From positions 785,235 to 849,234 of the forward strand of contig CANNDD010000001.1 of assembly GCA_947503285.1 (NCBI GenBank): a DNA stretch of 64,000 nucleotides, written 5' to 3'. Within the stretch, counting starts at the first letter, position 1. Each line of letters starts with the position of its first letter. Below, in pieces: positions 35,157 to 43,568 of this stretch. Under the pieces are notes generated by a model that worked only from the letters and a program-made list of their open reading frames with translations, had not been told where the DNA came from and searched no databases. The translations under genes were made by a program, and so were the position numbers. Origin of the DNA: an uncultured Croceitalea sp. (lineage in GTDB: Bacteria; Bacteroidota; Bacteroidia; Flavobacteriales; Flavobacteriaceae).

Positions 35157-37190
35157 ATGAACTTCAAAACCCCTTTGTTAACGCTGCTGCTTTTAGGCAT
35201 ATTAAGTTGTAAAACCGAAGATCGAACCACAACGATGGCAACATCTAAAAACTCGGTTCCGTTGGGCATTGCCTATCCTGTTTCGAACATTGCCATCGAT
35301 GGCCGATTAGAAGATTGGAATGCCGCCCTACCTGAATATCCCATTACTGCCTTACTTGAAAATGAGATGGACGGCACAAATGATTTGAGTGCTGTTTTTA
35401 GGGTCGGCTTTTCTAAAAAAGACAATTCGGTCTATATCGCGGTAACCGTTACCGACGACAACCATCAAGTAGATGACGATGCAGGGGCATTGACGGATAA
35501 TCAAGACCAATGTTTGCTCTACGTGGATAAAATGCACTCACCAAAAGGTTCGGGGGTCAACGTTTATAGTTTTAATGAATTGTACAAAGAAATAGACGAC
35601 GCTAGCACAAGTTGGGATCCCTTGGCCAAAAATGCAGATTGGAGTACCGTTGAAGTAGCCTCGAAAAGAATAGGTAACAAGACCAATTATGAGGTCATGA
35701 TACGATTTGACGAGCCCATAACCCCAGGAAAAATGTTAGGGCTCGACTTTATGATCTACGATAGCGATGATCCTAACCTTGAAGAGGATATTACCCGGAT
35801 ATCTTGGAGAAGATCCGATGGTAAGACCAATGTGCCTTTTAAACTTGGCAACATGTTGCTTTCAGAGGAGAAAGTGGAAATTGGAACGCTTCAGGGATAC
35901 TTGAAATGGAAAACGGATTCCCTAGGCTTACCCATTAACAAAATCAAGGTTTCTTCGGCTAAAGACCCATCATATTGGGTGAGGGAAGATGTAGATACTA
36001 CCGGGTTCTTTGACCTAAACCTTCCTAAAGGCAAGTACTCCATTGTTCCCGAATGGGGCATTTATAACGGGGAGGACCAACTACACAAGATCATTAAAAA
36101 TCCAACCCAAGTAGAAGTAAGGCCTAATGGCGTATCGAAAGCTGATGTGATGATTGAAGTAGCGCAACCCTTAGATCTAATTCCTGATAAGGGCATTTTA
36201 CTTACCGATACGGCAGACCCCTATGGCGAAATCGATGCTTTTATCAATGCGTATATTGATTTTTACGAAATACCCGGGGTATCATTGGCCATCATTGAAG
36301 ACGGTAAAATGAGTTACCACAATACCTATGGCGTTGAGAACACCTTCAGTAATACACCGGTTACCCCGCAAACTATTTTTGAGGCCGCATCCATCACCAA
36401 ACCCGTTTTTGCATTTACGGTGATGCGACTTGCCGAAAAGGGCATTATAGATTTGGACAAACCCTTACACCAGTATTTACCATTCGAAGAAATTGAACAC
36501 GATCCCCGGTATCAAAAAATTACGGCCCGTATGGTGTTAAGCCATAAAACGGGTTTCCCCAACTGGCGTTCCGGAAAAATGGAAATCCTTTTTGACCCTG
36601 GAACTGAATTTGGCTATTCAGGGGAAGGGTTTGAATATTTAAAAAGGGTGGTTGAGCATATCACTTCTAAAGATATTGTTACCATCTTGAATGAAGAAAC
36701 CCTTCAGCCTCTTGAACTGAATACTATTTTCTTTGAAAAAAGCGATCATCTTTTTAAAGTGGTCGCCCATGGCCATGACGATAATTATCCGCATAAGGTA
36801 TCCTTGCCCAATAAGGCGGGAATGGCTTGGAGCATGCATACGGAAGCTAAGTCTTTTTCTGATTTTGCCATTGCACTATTGCAAAGAAAAGGGTTAAAAG
36901 CGCAAACCTACAGTGACCTGTTTTACAAGCATACGGTTACGGATAAATATGAGGAACTGAACTCTGAAGAATGGAAAAGCTACTTTGGCCTGGGATTGCA
37001 AATAGAAAAGACCCCATATGGATATACTTTCGGTCACGGTGGAAATAACGGCGACTTCAAATGTGAATTTAAAGTGTATGAAGACCTGCAAAAAGGATTC
37101 GTTGTTTTCACCAATGGAAATACTGGGGGCGAATTGGCCTATAAGGCACTGGAACGGTTTTTGATTACGGGAAAATCGAACTTCAAATAG
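35157..37190 (+). CDS. CBM9-like domain fused to beta-lactamase-type serine hydrolase, lipoprotein
   Basis: The 677-residue protein has a lipoprotein signal (LLLLGILSCK, Cys about 20). An N-terminal beta-sandwich like carbohydrate-binding family 9 (IAIDGRLEDWNAALP, RVGFSKKDNSVYIAVTVTDD) is followed from about residue 350 by a penicillin-binding-protein/class C beta-lactamase domain. The SxxK motif is ASITK (Ser412, Lys415), the Tyr motif reads YSG (Tyr487) instead of YSN, and HGGN (His627) replaces KTG. It may act on surface glycans, peptidoglycan peptides or esters. The membrane AraC gene precedes it. Confidence 0.87.
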   Translation: MNFKTPLLTLLLLGILSCKTEDRTTTMATSKNSVPLGIAYPVSNIAIDGRLEDWNAALPEYPITALLENEMDGTNDLSAVFRVGFSKKDNSVYIAVTVTDDNHQVDDDAGALTDNQDQCLLYVDKMHSPKGSGVNVYSFNELYKEIDDASTSWDPLAKNADWSTVEVASKRIGNKTNYEVMIRFDEPITPGKMLGLDFMIYDSDDPNLEEDITRISWRRSDGKTNVPFKLGNMLLSEEKVEIGTLQGYLKWKTDSLGLPINKIKVSSAKDPSYWVREDVDTTGFFDLNLPKGKYSIVPEWGIYNGEDQLHKIIKNPTQVEVRPNGVSKADVMIEVAQPLDLIPDKGILLTDTADPYGEIDAFINAYIDFYEIPGVSLAIIEDGKMSYHNTYGVENTFSNTPVTPQTIFEAASITKPVFAFTVMRLAEKGIIDLDKPLHQYLPFEEIEHDPRYQKITARMVLSHKTGFPNWRSGKMEILFDPGTEFGYSGEGFEYLKRVVEHITSKDIVTILNEETLQPLELNTIFFEKSDHLFKVVAHGHDDNYPHKVSLPNKAGMAWSMHTEAKSFSDFAIALLQRKGLKAQTYSDLFYKHTVTDKYEELNSEEWKSYFGLGLQIEKTPYGYTFGHGGNNGDFKCEFKVYEDLQKGFVVFTNGNTGGELAYKALERFLITGKSNFK

Positions 37191-37287
37191 AAGCTTTCCA
37201 ATATCATTCATTATTGACCTATCATTAGTATGGACGTATAACCTCGAACAGCTATGTAAATCTTTTGACCACAGTCTATTTTTTATT

Positions 37288-38610
37288 ATGAAAAGAAATT
37301 TTCTTTTACTAATTCTAATTTCAGCCATCAATATCGGGTTTACCCAAACCACAGAATTTAATGGCCTCAACGTTTATTTTAATGGTTTGCAAGCCAACAA
37401 TAAATTTATGGGTAGTGTCGCTATCTATAAGGCCAATAAAATAGTTTACAGCAATCAATTTGGTTTTAAGACCATTGAAACCAAGGATGTACCAGATGAA
37501 AATACCAAATATAGAATCGGGTCCATTTCAAAGACCTTTACTACCGTACTCATTTTTAAGGCCATAGAAAAAGGGAGTCTGAATCTCTCTGAAACCTTGG
37601 ATACCTATTTTCCCTCAATAAAGAATGCAAAAAAAATAACGATCTCAAATTTATTGAACCACCGAAGTGGCATCCCTAGCTTTACCGATAAAAAAGATGC
37701 TTACTTGAGCTTCAATACGCAGTTTAAGGCCGAAAAAGAGATGATTACTATGGTATCGGAATACCAGAGTGATTTTGAGCCCGATACGCAAGCATCATAT
37801 AGTAATTCCAACTATTTGCTGCTTTCTTATATTTTAGAAAAGGTGTTTGATAAAAGTTTCGGACAAATAGTAACCGATGAAATTTCAAAGCCCTTGAATT
37901 TAGGAAATACGTATTATGCGGAACGTTTGTCCGCTCAGAACAATGAGGCTTATTCTTTCGTTATCAGAAAAAAGCGATGGAAACAAGAAACCCAAACCCA
38001 TGGAAGCATCGGTTTGGGGGCCGGAAGTTTGGTTTCAACACCTGTAGATTTAATTCAATTTTCCCAAGCACTCTTTCAGGGAAAGATCATATCAAATGAA
38101 AGTTTGAAAAAAATGAAAACCATAAGGGATAAATTCGGTATGGGCCTATTTCAAACCAACTATTTTGATTCCACAAGCTTTGGCCACAATGGTGGTATAG
38201 ACGGCTTTGTATCCATGTTTCGATACTTTCCGGAAAATGATATGGCCTTTGCGGTGACTTCGAACGGACTGGATTGTGACTTCAACGCCATAGAGACCGT
38301 AGTGGTCAAGAGTATGTTCAACAAACCCTTTGATATACCTATTTTTAGCAGCTACGAACATAGCTCGAAACAGCTTAACACGTATCTGGGCACGTATTCC
38401 AGTCCCTCTTTTCCAGTGAAACTGAAGGTAACCAAACTAAAGAAAAGGCTTATCGTCAATGTAGCCTCTCAAGAACCTATGCTATTCGATGCCTATGAAA
38501 AAAATAAGTTCAAATTAGATGCGGCGGGCATGGTAATCGAGTTTTTCCCAGATAAAAATGAAATGGCCATCACCCAAGGAAGTCAAACCAATGTATTGCA
38601 AAAAGAGTAA
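37288..38610 (+). CDS. Exported beta-lactamase family serine hydrolase
   Basis: The 440-residue protein has a signal peptide (about 1-19). The catalytic motifs are SISK (Ser79, Lys82), YSN (Tyr171) and HNGG (His300), the set of PBP4*/esterase EstB-like serine hydrolases. The C-terminal ~100 residues form an extra small beta domain (TYLGTYSSPSFPVKLKVTKL), often seen in this group. It is 97 bp after the CBM9-hydrolase gene and may be in the same regulon. Confidence 0.9.
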   Translation: MKRNFLLLILISAINIGFTQTTEFNGLNVYFNGLQANNKFMGSVAIYKANKIVYSNQFGFKTIETKDVPDENTKYRIGSISKTFTTVLIFKAIEKGSLNLSETLDTYFPSIKNAKKITISNLLNHRSGIPSFTDKKDAYLSFNTQFKAEKEMITMVSEYQSDFEPDTQASYSNSNYLLLSYILEKVFDKSFGQIVTDEISKPLNLGNTYYAERLSAQNNEAYSFVIRKKRWKQETQTHGSIGLGAGSLVSTPVDLIQFSQALFQGKIISNESLKKMKTIRDKFGMGLFQTNYFDSTSFGHNGGIDGFVSMFRYFPENDMAFAVTSNGLDCDFNAIETVVVKSMFNKPFDIPIFSSYEHSSKQLNTYLGTYSSPSFPVKLKVTKLKKRLIVNVASQEPMLFDAYEKNKFKLDAAGMVIEFFPDKNEMAITQGSQTNVLQKE

Positions 38611-38670
38611 AAACGGATTTATAGCTAACAAATCAGGCGAACTTTTGCAAATTGATTGTACCTACCTTTA

Positions 38671-38835
38671 GATGCCACTTTTCACCTAAAGAAAAACCTT
38701 CTTCAAAGTACTACCGAGAAATCCATGTCATTGATTTTTTTATTATGGAACAACTGAACTCGATTCATTTTTCATAAATGCAGTCGAATATGCAGTGGAA
38801 GCAGGGTTATTAAAATCAGCATTATCACTTCTGCA
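38671..38835 (-). pseudogene. Degenerate duplicate fragment of the lipoprotein gene at 46423-47076
   Basis: The stretch repeats, with an internal deletion of about 110 bp and substitutions, the sequence of 46725-46990. Shared segments are ATGCCACTTTTCA/CTGCCAGTTTTCA, AAAGAAAAACCTTCTTC, CGAGAAAT, GAACTCGATTCATTT versus GAACTCGACTCATTT, CATAAATGCAGTC, AATATG and AGCAGGGTTAT. No open frame remains. It lies just beyond the esterase gene stop, where it looks like the trace of an ancient duplication. Confidence 0.75.
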
Positions 38836-39579
38836 TTATTTCTTAAAAAAGAACTCCAACATCGGCAACCAATTCTTATCCCAGTTTTTCATCGTATGTC
38901 CGTGGGGTACCTCATTGTAACCCAAATCATATCCCTTAAACTTAATAATGGCCATTAATTCTCTAGTGGTTTTTTCATTATCGAAACGGTCGCCAGAACT
39001 TATAAAGAATCGTATCGGCATTTTTGGTGTATCTGAGTAAGCTTTTTTTAAATAGGGTTTAGGATGTATGGCGGGAGACATCACTGCGATATTGCCAAAA
39101 GTTTTTCCCTGGTCTTCCAATCCAAAATAGAGTGAATTTAATCCCCCAAAAGAGACACCATTTAAATACCTTTCTGATGGCGTCGTTGCAACTGCATATT
39201 CTTTCTCAACTTGCGGAAGTAATTCGGAAATAAAGAATTCGAAATAGTTCGGATTTGCCAATAATTCAGTATTTCTACGGTTACGACCAGTCTCTGGGTG
39301 CTCAGGACTTACCAAAACAATTATGAATGGTTTTTGATTTTTTAGCTGAAAATCACTTGCCACGTTTAAAAACTTGCTCTTGTTTTCAACAGTAGGGCCA
39401 TCGGTCATATAAACAACCGGATAGGTTTTTGAACTATCATATTGATTTGGTAACACCACAGAATAGTCTATGGCATATCCCATCTTTTTACTGGAAATGG
39501 TATGTCTTTTGATTTGACCCAATCCTTGGGAAGAATAAACCATAACCATCGTTAACATTAAAATTTTAATAATTCCCAT
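38836..39579 (-). CDS. Exported esterase of the IroE/Fes (esterase D) alpha/beta hydrolase family
   Basis: The 247-residue protein has a signal peptide (about 1-20). The fold markers are YPVVYMTDGPTVENKS, the nucleophile elbow GVSFGGLNSLY (Ser in G-x-S-x-G-G), ISSGDRFDNE with the acid residue, and HGHTMKNW with the catalytic His. Family members cleave siderophore esters, S-formylglutathione or short acyl esters. It is the last gene of a four-gene minus-strand operon with a small unknown protein, a DinB lipoprotein and an SRPBCC protein. Confidence 0.87.
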   Translation of the reverse strand: MGIIKILMLTMVMVYSSQGLGQIKRHTISSKKMGYAIDYSVVLPNQYDSSKTYPVVYMTDGPTVENKSKFLNVASDFQLKNQKPFIIVLVSPEHPETGRNRRNTELLANPNYFEFFISELLPQVEKEYAVATTPSERYLNGVSFGGLNSLYFGLEDQGKTFGNIAVMSPAIHPKPYLKKAYSDTPKMPIRFFISSGDRFDNEKTTRELMAIIKFKGYDLGYNEVPHGHTMKNWDKNWLPMLEFFFKK

Positions 39580-39585
39580 AATTTT

Positions 39586-39966
39586 TCAAAGCCATTTGTC
39601 TGCTTTTCTCTTAAAGAAAAACAGCTGTTCCCTTGCCATATACTTGGCCATCGGCCGATGATATATTTTCAGCTTGATATAGCTCGTGAACGTATTACAC
39701 TTTACCCAAAGGTTAATCACGACCTCAAGTATGGTGTGCTTACCACCATTAGTTTGCTTAAGATTAACCATAGTTATGGTTCTCAAATTTTTCCAAGAAT
39801 GATGTGATGACAAAATCTGGCCACTAATCAATTTCATTCTTTTAGAACTCGATGCGGAAATCACAATCCCCATTTCGGTGTATACTTTAACTAACTCGTG
39901 AAGCGCTTCAAAAACCCTTGATTTGGGTTGTTTTATAAGTTCAATAATAGTAATCGAAGTTTGCAT
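39586..39966 (-). CDS. Hypothetical protein, 126 residues
   Basis: ATG at 39964-39966 follows the DinB stop by 14 bp, which is preferred to a GTG that overlaps it. The product is basic and of mixed structure (ALHELVKVYTEMGIVISASS, LEVVINLWVKCNTF). No family is recognised. Its position in the operon and complete frame favour a real gene, but the composition is unremarkable and it could be a decayed copy. Confidence 0.5.
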   Translation of the reverse strand: MQTSITIIELIKQPKSRVFEALHELVKVYTEMGIVISASSSKRMKLISGQILSSHHSWKNLRTITMVNLKQTNGGKHTILEVVINLWVKCNTFTSYIKLKIYHRPMAKYMAREQLFFFKRKADKWL

Positions 39967-39980
39967 ACGTCCAAGAAGTT

Positions 39981-40517
39981 TTACCACCCAACATAACTGG
40001 GAGCTTTTATGCCTTTTAACCTTAGATAAACAACCATTTGTCCTCTATGGTGGGTCAAATGGTTGTCCATTAAGTTCATCAACCTGCTTTTTGTGGATTG
40101 CCCATACCACATTCTTGTAGTCTCGCCTAACTGTGCAGCCTCAATGGTTTCAATATAGATAAGCAATTCATCAAAGTTCTTTTCTAGGGATGCCATAAGC
40201 GACTTTTTTGAGGACGCATCCACTTTAGTAAGACCTGTCAAGCCAACTTTTTTGATATGGTTGTTTAACCAACTGGCGATATGAGTTGCTTGGCTTTTGA
40301 AGGTTTTCATACCATCTGCTGGTTTAAAATCATAGTCTGCTTCGGGCATAGCCTCCAATACTTTTAAAGTGTATCGTTTATTGGCTTTCCATTTTTTGAT
40401 ATAGTCTTCAACTAGGTATTGACCATCGATTGATTTCATACGCTTTGTTTGAGAATTGCAAGAACCACAAAAAGATATTGCCAGTAGAAATAGTATGTAA
40501 TTGAGGTACTTTTTCAT
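39981..40517 (-). CDS. DinB-family lipoprotein
   Basis: The 178-residue protein has a lipoprotein signal peptide (FCGSCNS, Cys about 20) and a DinB/YfiT four-helix bundle with histidines in SQATHIASWL and in the helix DNHLTHHRGQMVVYLR, ending KGIKAPSYVGW. The last motif recurs as KGIKAPSYIAW in the DinB protein at 58550-59071, so the two are paralogs. The metal-binding His set is intact. The gene is 14 bp after the SRPBCC gene and is co-transcribed. Confidence 0.87.
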   Translation of the reverse strand: MKKYLNYILFLLAISFCGSCNSQTKRMKSIDGQYLVEDYIKKWKANKRYTLKVLEAMPEADYDFKPADGMKTFKSQATHIASWLNNHIKKVGLTGLTKVDASSKKSLMASLEKNFDELLIYIETIEAAQLGETTRMWYGQSTKSRLMNLMDNHLTHHRGQMVVYLRLKGIKAPSYVGW

Positions 40518-40531
40518 TTTCTGAAAAGTGA

Positions 40532-41059
40532 TTAGGCCGCTTTGTAGTTCTTTTTAATGGTTTTGAAATTTTTTGCGGTCACTTCTTCTCCTGTGGTAGC
40601 AAAGTGATTGACCGATATGGCATAATCCTTAATTAATCCTGCTAATTGTCCTTTTGCCAAAGCCCCTAAAAAAGCGGGTTTGGTGCGGAACTGCATTCTC
40701 ACGTGCATCTTGGATTTATTTTCATCTATAGGTTCTACCCGATAATCTGCATAACTGTACTCGGGTACCATCGGAAACTTGCCCACGTGTACCAATTGGT
40801 TTCGAAAAGATTTGTTTTCCCTGTCAAAGTTTTTTTGCACTTCTTGGAGAAACTTTGTTCCTTTTTCATTAAAAAGGCACTTACGTTCGGCTCCTTCGCA
40901 ACCTTCGGTAGAGCCATTTATATAATGGGAATTGATAATTTGGGGATGTGATTTATAGGTGTTGCCATAATCCTCACCCGTTATCTGCCATACTTTTTCG
41001 GCGGACGCATTGATATCGAACGTCATTTCTACAACTTGTACTTTTTTCTGTTTTGCCAT
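40532..41059 (-). CDS. SRPBCC (START-like) family protein
   Basis: The 175-residue cytoplasmic protein has a hydrophobic-cavity SRPBCC fold: VVEMTFDINASAEKVWQITG (about 9-28), then KCLFNEKGTKF and FRTKPAFLGALAKGQ. The last two are shared with the exported SRPBCC protein at 56410-57036. SRPBCC proteins bind lipophilic ligands, and some catalyse cyclisations. It is first in the four-gene operon, 19 bp after the terminator of the previous operon. Confidence 0.85.
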   Translation of the reverse strand: MAKQKKVQVVEMTFDINASAEKVWQITGEDYGNTYKSHPQIINSHYINGSTEGCEGAERKCLFNEKGTKFLQEVQKNFDRENKSFRNQLVHVGKFPMVPEYSYADYRVEPIDENKSKMHVRMQFRTKPAFLGALAKGQLAGLIKDYAISVNHFATTGEEVTAKNFKTIKKNYKAA

Positions 41060-41073
41060 TGTTTTTAAAATTT

Positions 41074-41110
41074 AAAAAGCTCCCTATCCGCAAAAAGGCG
41101 GATGGGGAAC
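41074..41110 (-). terminator. Rho-independent terminator between two operons
   Basis: On the minus strand GTTCCCCATCCGC and GCGGATAGGGAGC (plus positions 41098-41110 and 41079-41091) form a 13-bp stem with small imperfections around CTTTTT, followed by TTTTT. It ends the transcript of the gene at 41128. Confidence 0.85.
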
Positions 41111-41127
41111 TTCATTAGGGGGAATTG

Positions 41128-41961
41128 TTACAAAATCGCCTTGGTGTAAATAAACTCCATCTTACTCATTACGGCATCACGAATATCAACGTGAGCGGTA
41201 AAGTCTGGGTCGTTTTGAAACTTCTTAGGGTCATTAACATCGTTCCATTGGAAGATGCCCATCATTTGAGGGGTATACGCAGTAGCAGAAGTTTGTGGAG
41301 CTCCTGGATGTGGCCCTACAAAAGCCGTCTGCGCAATGCCATATTTACCCATTACAGGGCCGATTTTTCCAAAGTAGGTTTGCATCACTTGCATAATCAC
41401 GGGCATTTGCTCAGGTGCCGTTGCAATTGTCCACGCACTGGTAAAATCGTAGATTTTATCATCTCTCAACACCACTGGGGTATCTTGTTGTGCTCCAAAG
41501 AAGCCAACATCAATTAAGCTCTTTTTTGCTTTCGCGAAAGCGGAACCCGATGCTACCTTGGCATAACCGGCCGGGTTGGTCCATTGTACAATGGCAATGT
41601 GTGTAACTGGTCTTTCCGTATCCTTTTTTACAACTTCAAACTTCGCAACAAGTTGACCGCCGTTTTTAGCAACTTCTTTCCCATATTCTTTTGCAATGGA
41701 TGCAAAGTTCTTGGCATCCGTATTAAAATATAAGGTCTCTAATACGGCACCTGCCTTAATGGTAAACTCCCCCGTCTTTACATCTGCGGGTATGCTTTCG
41801 TTATTTTCCACTCCGGAAGAATGGTCTGGTAATTTATTTTCGGTAACCTCTGTACTTGCGGTTTCCTTTTCCTTTTTCGTGTTTTTTTCATTACAGGCCT
41901 GAGCGGTTATCGTAAACAAGCTCAATGCGGCAATGCTCAAAATTTGATTTACTCTTTTCAT
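41128..41961 (-). CDS. Lipoprotein with two dimeric alpha/beta-barrel-like domains
   Basis: The 277-residue protein has a signal peptide with lipobox TAQAC (Cys23) and a Lys/Glu/Thr-rich linker. Two ferredoxin-like alpha/beta-barrel (DUF1330/ABM-like) units follow, about 60-150 (GAVLETLYFNTDAKNFASIA, HIAIVQWTNPAGYAKV) and 170-275 (QMPVIMQVMQTYFGKIGPVM, MMGIFQWNDVNDPKKFQND). Such folds form monooxygenase or heme/ligand-binding barrels. Function is unknown. It is the last gene of an operon with the reductase and SRPBCC genes. Confidence 0.72.
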   Translation of the reverse strand: MKRVNQILSIAALSLFTITAQACNEKNTKKEKETASTEVTENKLPDHSSGVENNESIPADVKTGEFTIKAGAVLETLYFNTDAKNFASIAKEYGKEVAKNGGQLVAKFEVVKKDTERPVTHIAIVQWTNPAGYAKVASGSAFAKAKKSLIDVGFFGAQQDTPVVLRDDKIYDFTSAWTIATAPEQMPVIMQVMQTYFGKIGPVMGKYGIAQTAFVGPHPGAPQTSATAYTPQMMGIFQWNDVNDPKKFQNDPDFTAHVDIRDAVMSKMEFIYTKAIL

Positions 41962-41977
41962 TTTTCTATGATTTATA

Positions 41978-42979
41978 TTAATTATTGATAGTGATTAAAA
42001 TTTTTCCTTTTTGTTTGTTGCTTTCCATATAGCTGAAGGCATCCTTTGCTTCTTCCAATGAAAAAATACGGTCGATGACGGGTTGATATTTTCCTTCAGC
42101 TAAGCCTTTTAAAATATGGTCACGCGTCTGTGCAAACCGTTCGGGGTGTTGCAGTATGTGGAACACCAAGTGGACAGCTTCGATACGGATACCTTTAATC
42201 AATAGGGGAAACAATGGTAACGGAGTATCTTCTAAGGAGAGGATACCATAAATAACTATTGTGGATTCATTGGCAGCGGCTTCCGCCAGTTCGTTTACAA
42301 AAGTTCCCGCTACTGGGTCAAAGGCAATATCAAATCCTTTACCACCTGTAATTTCCATCACCCTTTCGGCAAGGTTTTCTTCTTGGGTCGCTATGGCATA
42401 ATCCGCACCCTGTTCAAGCAGGTAGTCTTTCTTGTCTGTAGTTCGGGTGGTAGCTATTACAATGGCTCCGTGGTTCTTTGCTACTTGAATCGCTGAAAGG
42501 CCCACACTTGAACTTGCAGCGGATATTAGTACGATTTGACCTGCATTGTCTTGAAGTCCACCTCTAAAAACTAGTCCGCCATAAGCGGTAGCGTATGACA
42601 TCCAAACGGCAGCGGCTTCTTCAAAACCGATGTTTTCAGGTTTAGGGATTACGGCTTCTATAGGTGCAGCGACATACTCTCCGATAAAGCCATATTCGGT
42701 TGGCATCACGTTAGGGGTAAGACACACTTCTTGTCCTACTTCATAGTCCTCAACGTTCTTACCTACGGCGTGAATTATTCCAGAAGCTTCCAGCCCGACT
42801 TTTGCGGGAAACTCTGGTTGAAAGAGGTATTGTCCTTGAAAGAACAAAAGCTCGGCCCTATTAATACCACACGCTTTAACCTGTACAATGATTTCATTTT
42901 CTTTAGCATTGGGTATGTCGAGCTCTTGAAGTTCCAAGACTTCAGGACCGCCTATTGCATTAAATCGAATTGCTTTCAT
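41978..42979 (-). CDS. Medium-chain (zinc-less) quinone oxidoreductase-like alcohol dehydrogenase
   Basis: A 333-residue MDR protein. The GroES-like N-terminal domain has VKACGINRAELLFFQGQY and GLEASGIIHAVGKNVED but no catalytic-zinc Cys/His pair. The NADPH-binding domain has ISAASSSVGLSAIQVAKNHG and ATTRTTDKKDYL (Arg/Thr typical for NADPH). It most resembles quinone or enal reductases. It is preceded by an SRPBCC gene with 4 bp between, suggesting one handles a ligand the other reduces. Confidence 0.9.
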   Translation of the reverse strand: MKAIRFNAIGGPEVLELQELDIPNAKENEIIVQVKACGINRAELLFFQGQYLFQPEFPAKVGLEASGIIHAVGKNVEDYEVGQEVCLTPNVMPTEYGFIGEYVAAPIEAVIPKPENIGFEEAAAVWMSYATAYGGLVFRGGLQDNAGQIVLISAASSSVGLSAIQVAKNHGAIVIATTRTTDKKDYLLEQGADYAIATQEENLAERVMEITGGKGFDIAFDPVAGTFVNELAEAAANESTIVIYGILSLEDTPLPLFPLLIKGIRIEAVHLVFHILQHPERFAQTRDHILKGLAEGKYQPVIDRIFSLEEAKDAFSYMESNKQKGKILITINN

Positions 42980-42983
42980 CTTG

Positions 42984-43406
42984 TTACGCCGAAATGGTTT
43001 CTAATTGTTGTGCTGAAGCGGCATACATCTGTGAGGTCATCTCTTTGATTTGAGGAAACGGTTCTTCGTCCAAAAGGTCTAATTCCGCAATCCATTCCAA
43101 ACGAGTGCCTTCTCCTTCTTCAGAAAAAGTAAGCGTGCCCAAGACAGACGATGCAGGAACCATTTCTTGCTTGTCGATGCGGTATTGGAATACCTTGTTT
43201 TCCTCATCAATTTTCGTGATTGTTTCGTGCAAAACGCCGTTTTCGTGTGTGTTGCATACACGGGTTGCACCTTCACCTTCTCCGTTCATAGTACTGCTCT
43301 CGACGAGCACTACCCAATTTTCCCAGTTCTCACCTGATTTTACGTTCTCCCAAACTTTTGATAGTGGTGCATTGATGTAATGCGATGTCTCTATTGTTTT
43401 CTTCAT
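42984..43406 (-). CDS. SRPBCC family protein
   Basis: The 140-residue polyketide-cyclase/START-like protein (ETSHYINAPLSKVWENVKSG, GEGEGATRVCNTHENGVLHE, QMYAASAQQLETISA) is clearly paralogous to the protein at 55156-55578, with shared IETSH, NAP..KVW, GEGA.RVC and NG.L.ETI. It is first in an operon with the MDR reductase and the barrel lipoprotein. Its promoter carries the 29-bp element described at 43434-43485. Confidence 0.87.
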   Translation of the reverse strand: MKKTIETSHYINAPLSKVWENVKSGENWENWVVLVESSTMNGEGEGATRVCNTHENGVLHETITKIDEENKVFQYRIDKQEMVPASSVLGTLTFSEEGEGTRLEWIAELDLLDEEPFPQIKEMTSQMYAASAQQLETISA

Positions 43407-43433
43407 CTTTCTGATTTTAATTTATTTGTGATA

Positions 43434-43485
43434 CAAAGGAATTACTTAGAGAAGCTTTCCTATTATTATTTGTTTTGTACAGGAA
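43434..43485 (-). promoter_or_regulatory. Composite regulatory element: 29-bp TTCC..AAAACAAATAA..GGAA site plus -7-like box
   Basis: Read on the minus strand: TTCC-TGTAC-AAAACAAATAA-TAATA-GGAA (43485-43457), 15 bp, then TTCCTTTG (43441-43434), one change from TAnnTTTG. The same arrangement with identical spacings precedes the dehalogenase-like gene at 44564, indicating a shared regulator acting next to the -33 region. Confidence 0.65.
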
Positions 43486-43510
43486 TGTATTGGTAAGGAT
43501 GGGAAGGAAA

Positions 43511-43542
43511 CGCCCTTGCACATTTATGTTATGGCAAAGGCG
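43511..43542 (-). terminator. Terminator of the dehalogenase-like gene
   Basis: CGCCTTTGC and GCAAGGGCG (minus strand) form a 9-bp stem with one G-U pair, followed by a weak T-run (TTTCC). It lies 27 bp past the stop at 43569. Confidence 0.6.
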
Positions 43543-43568
43543 CTCTAAACACCAACCATCAAAACAAC

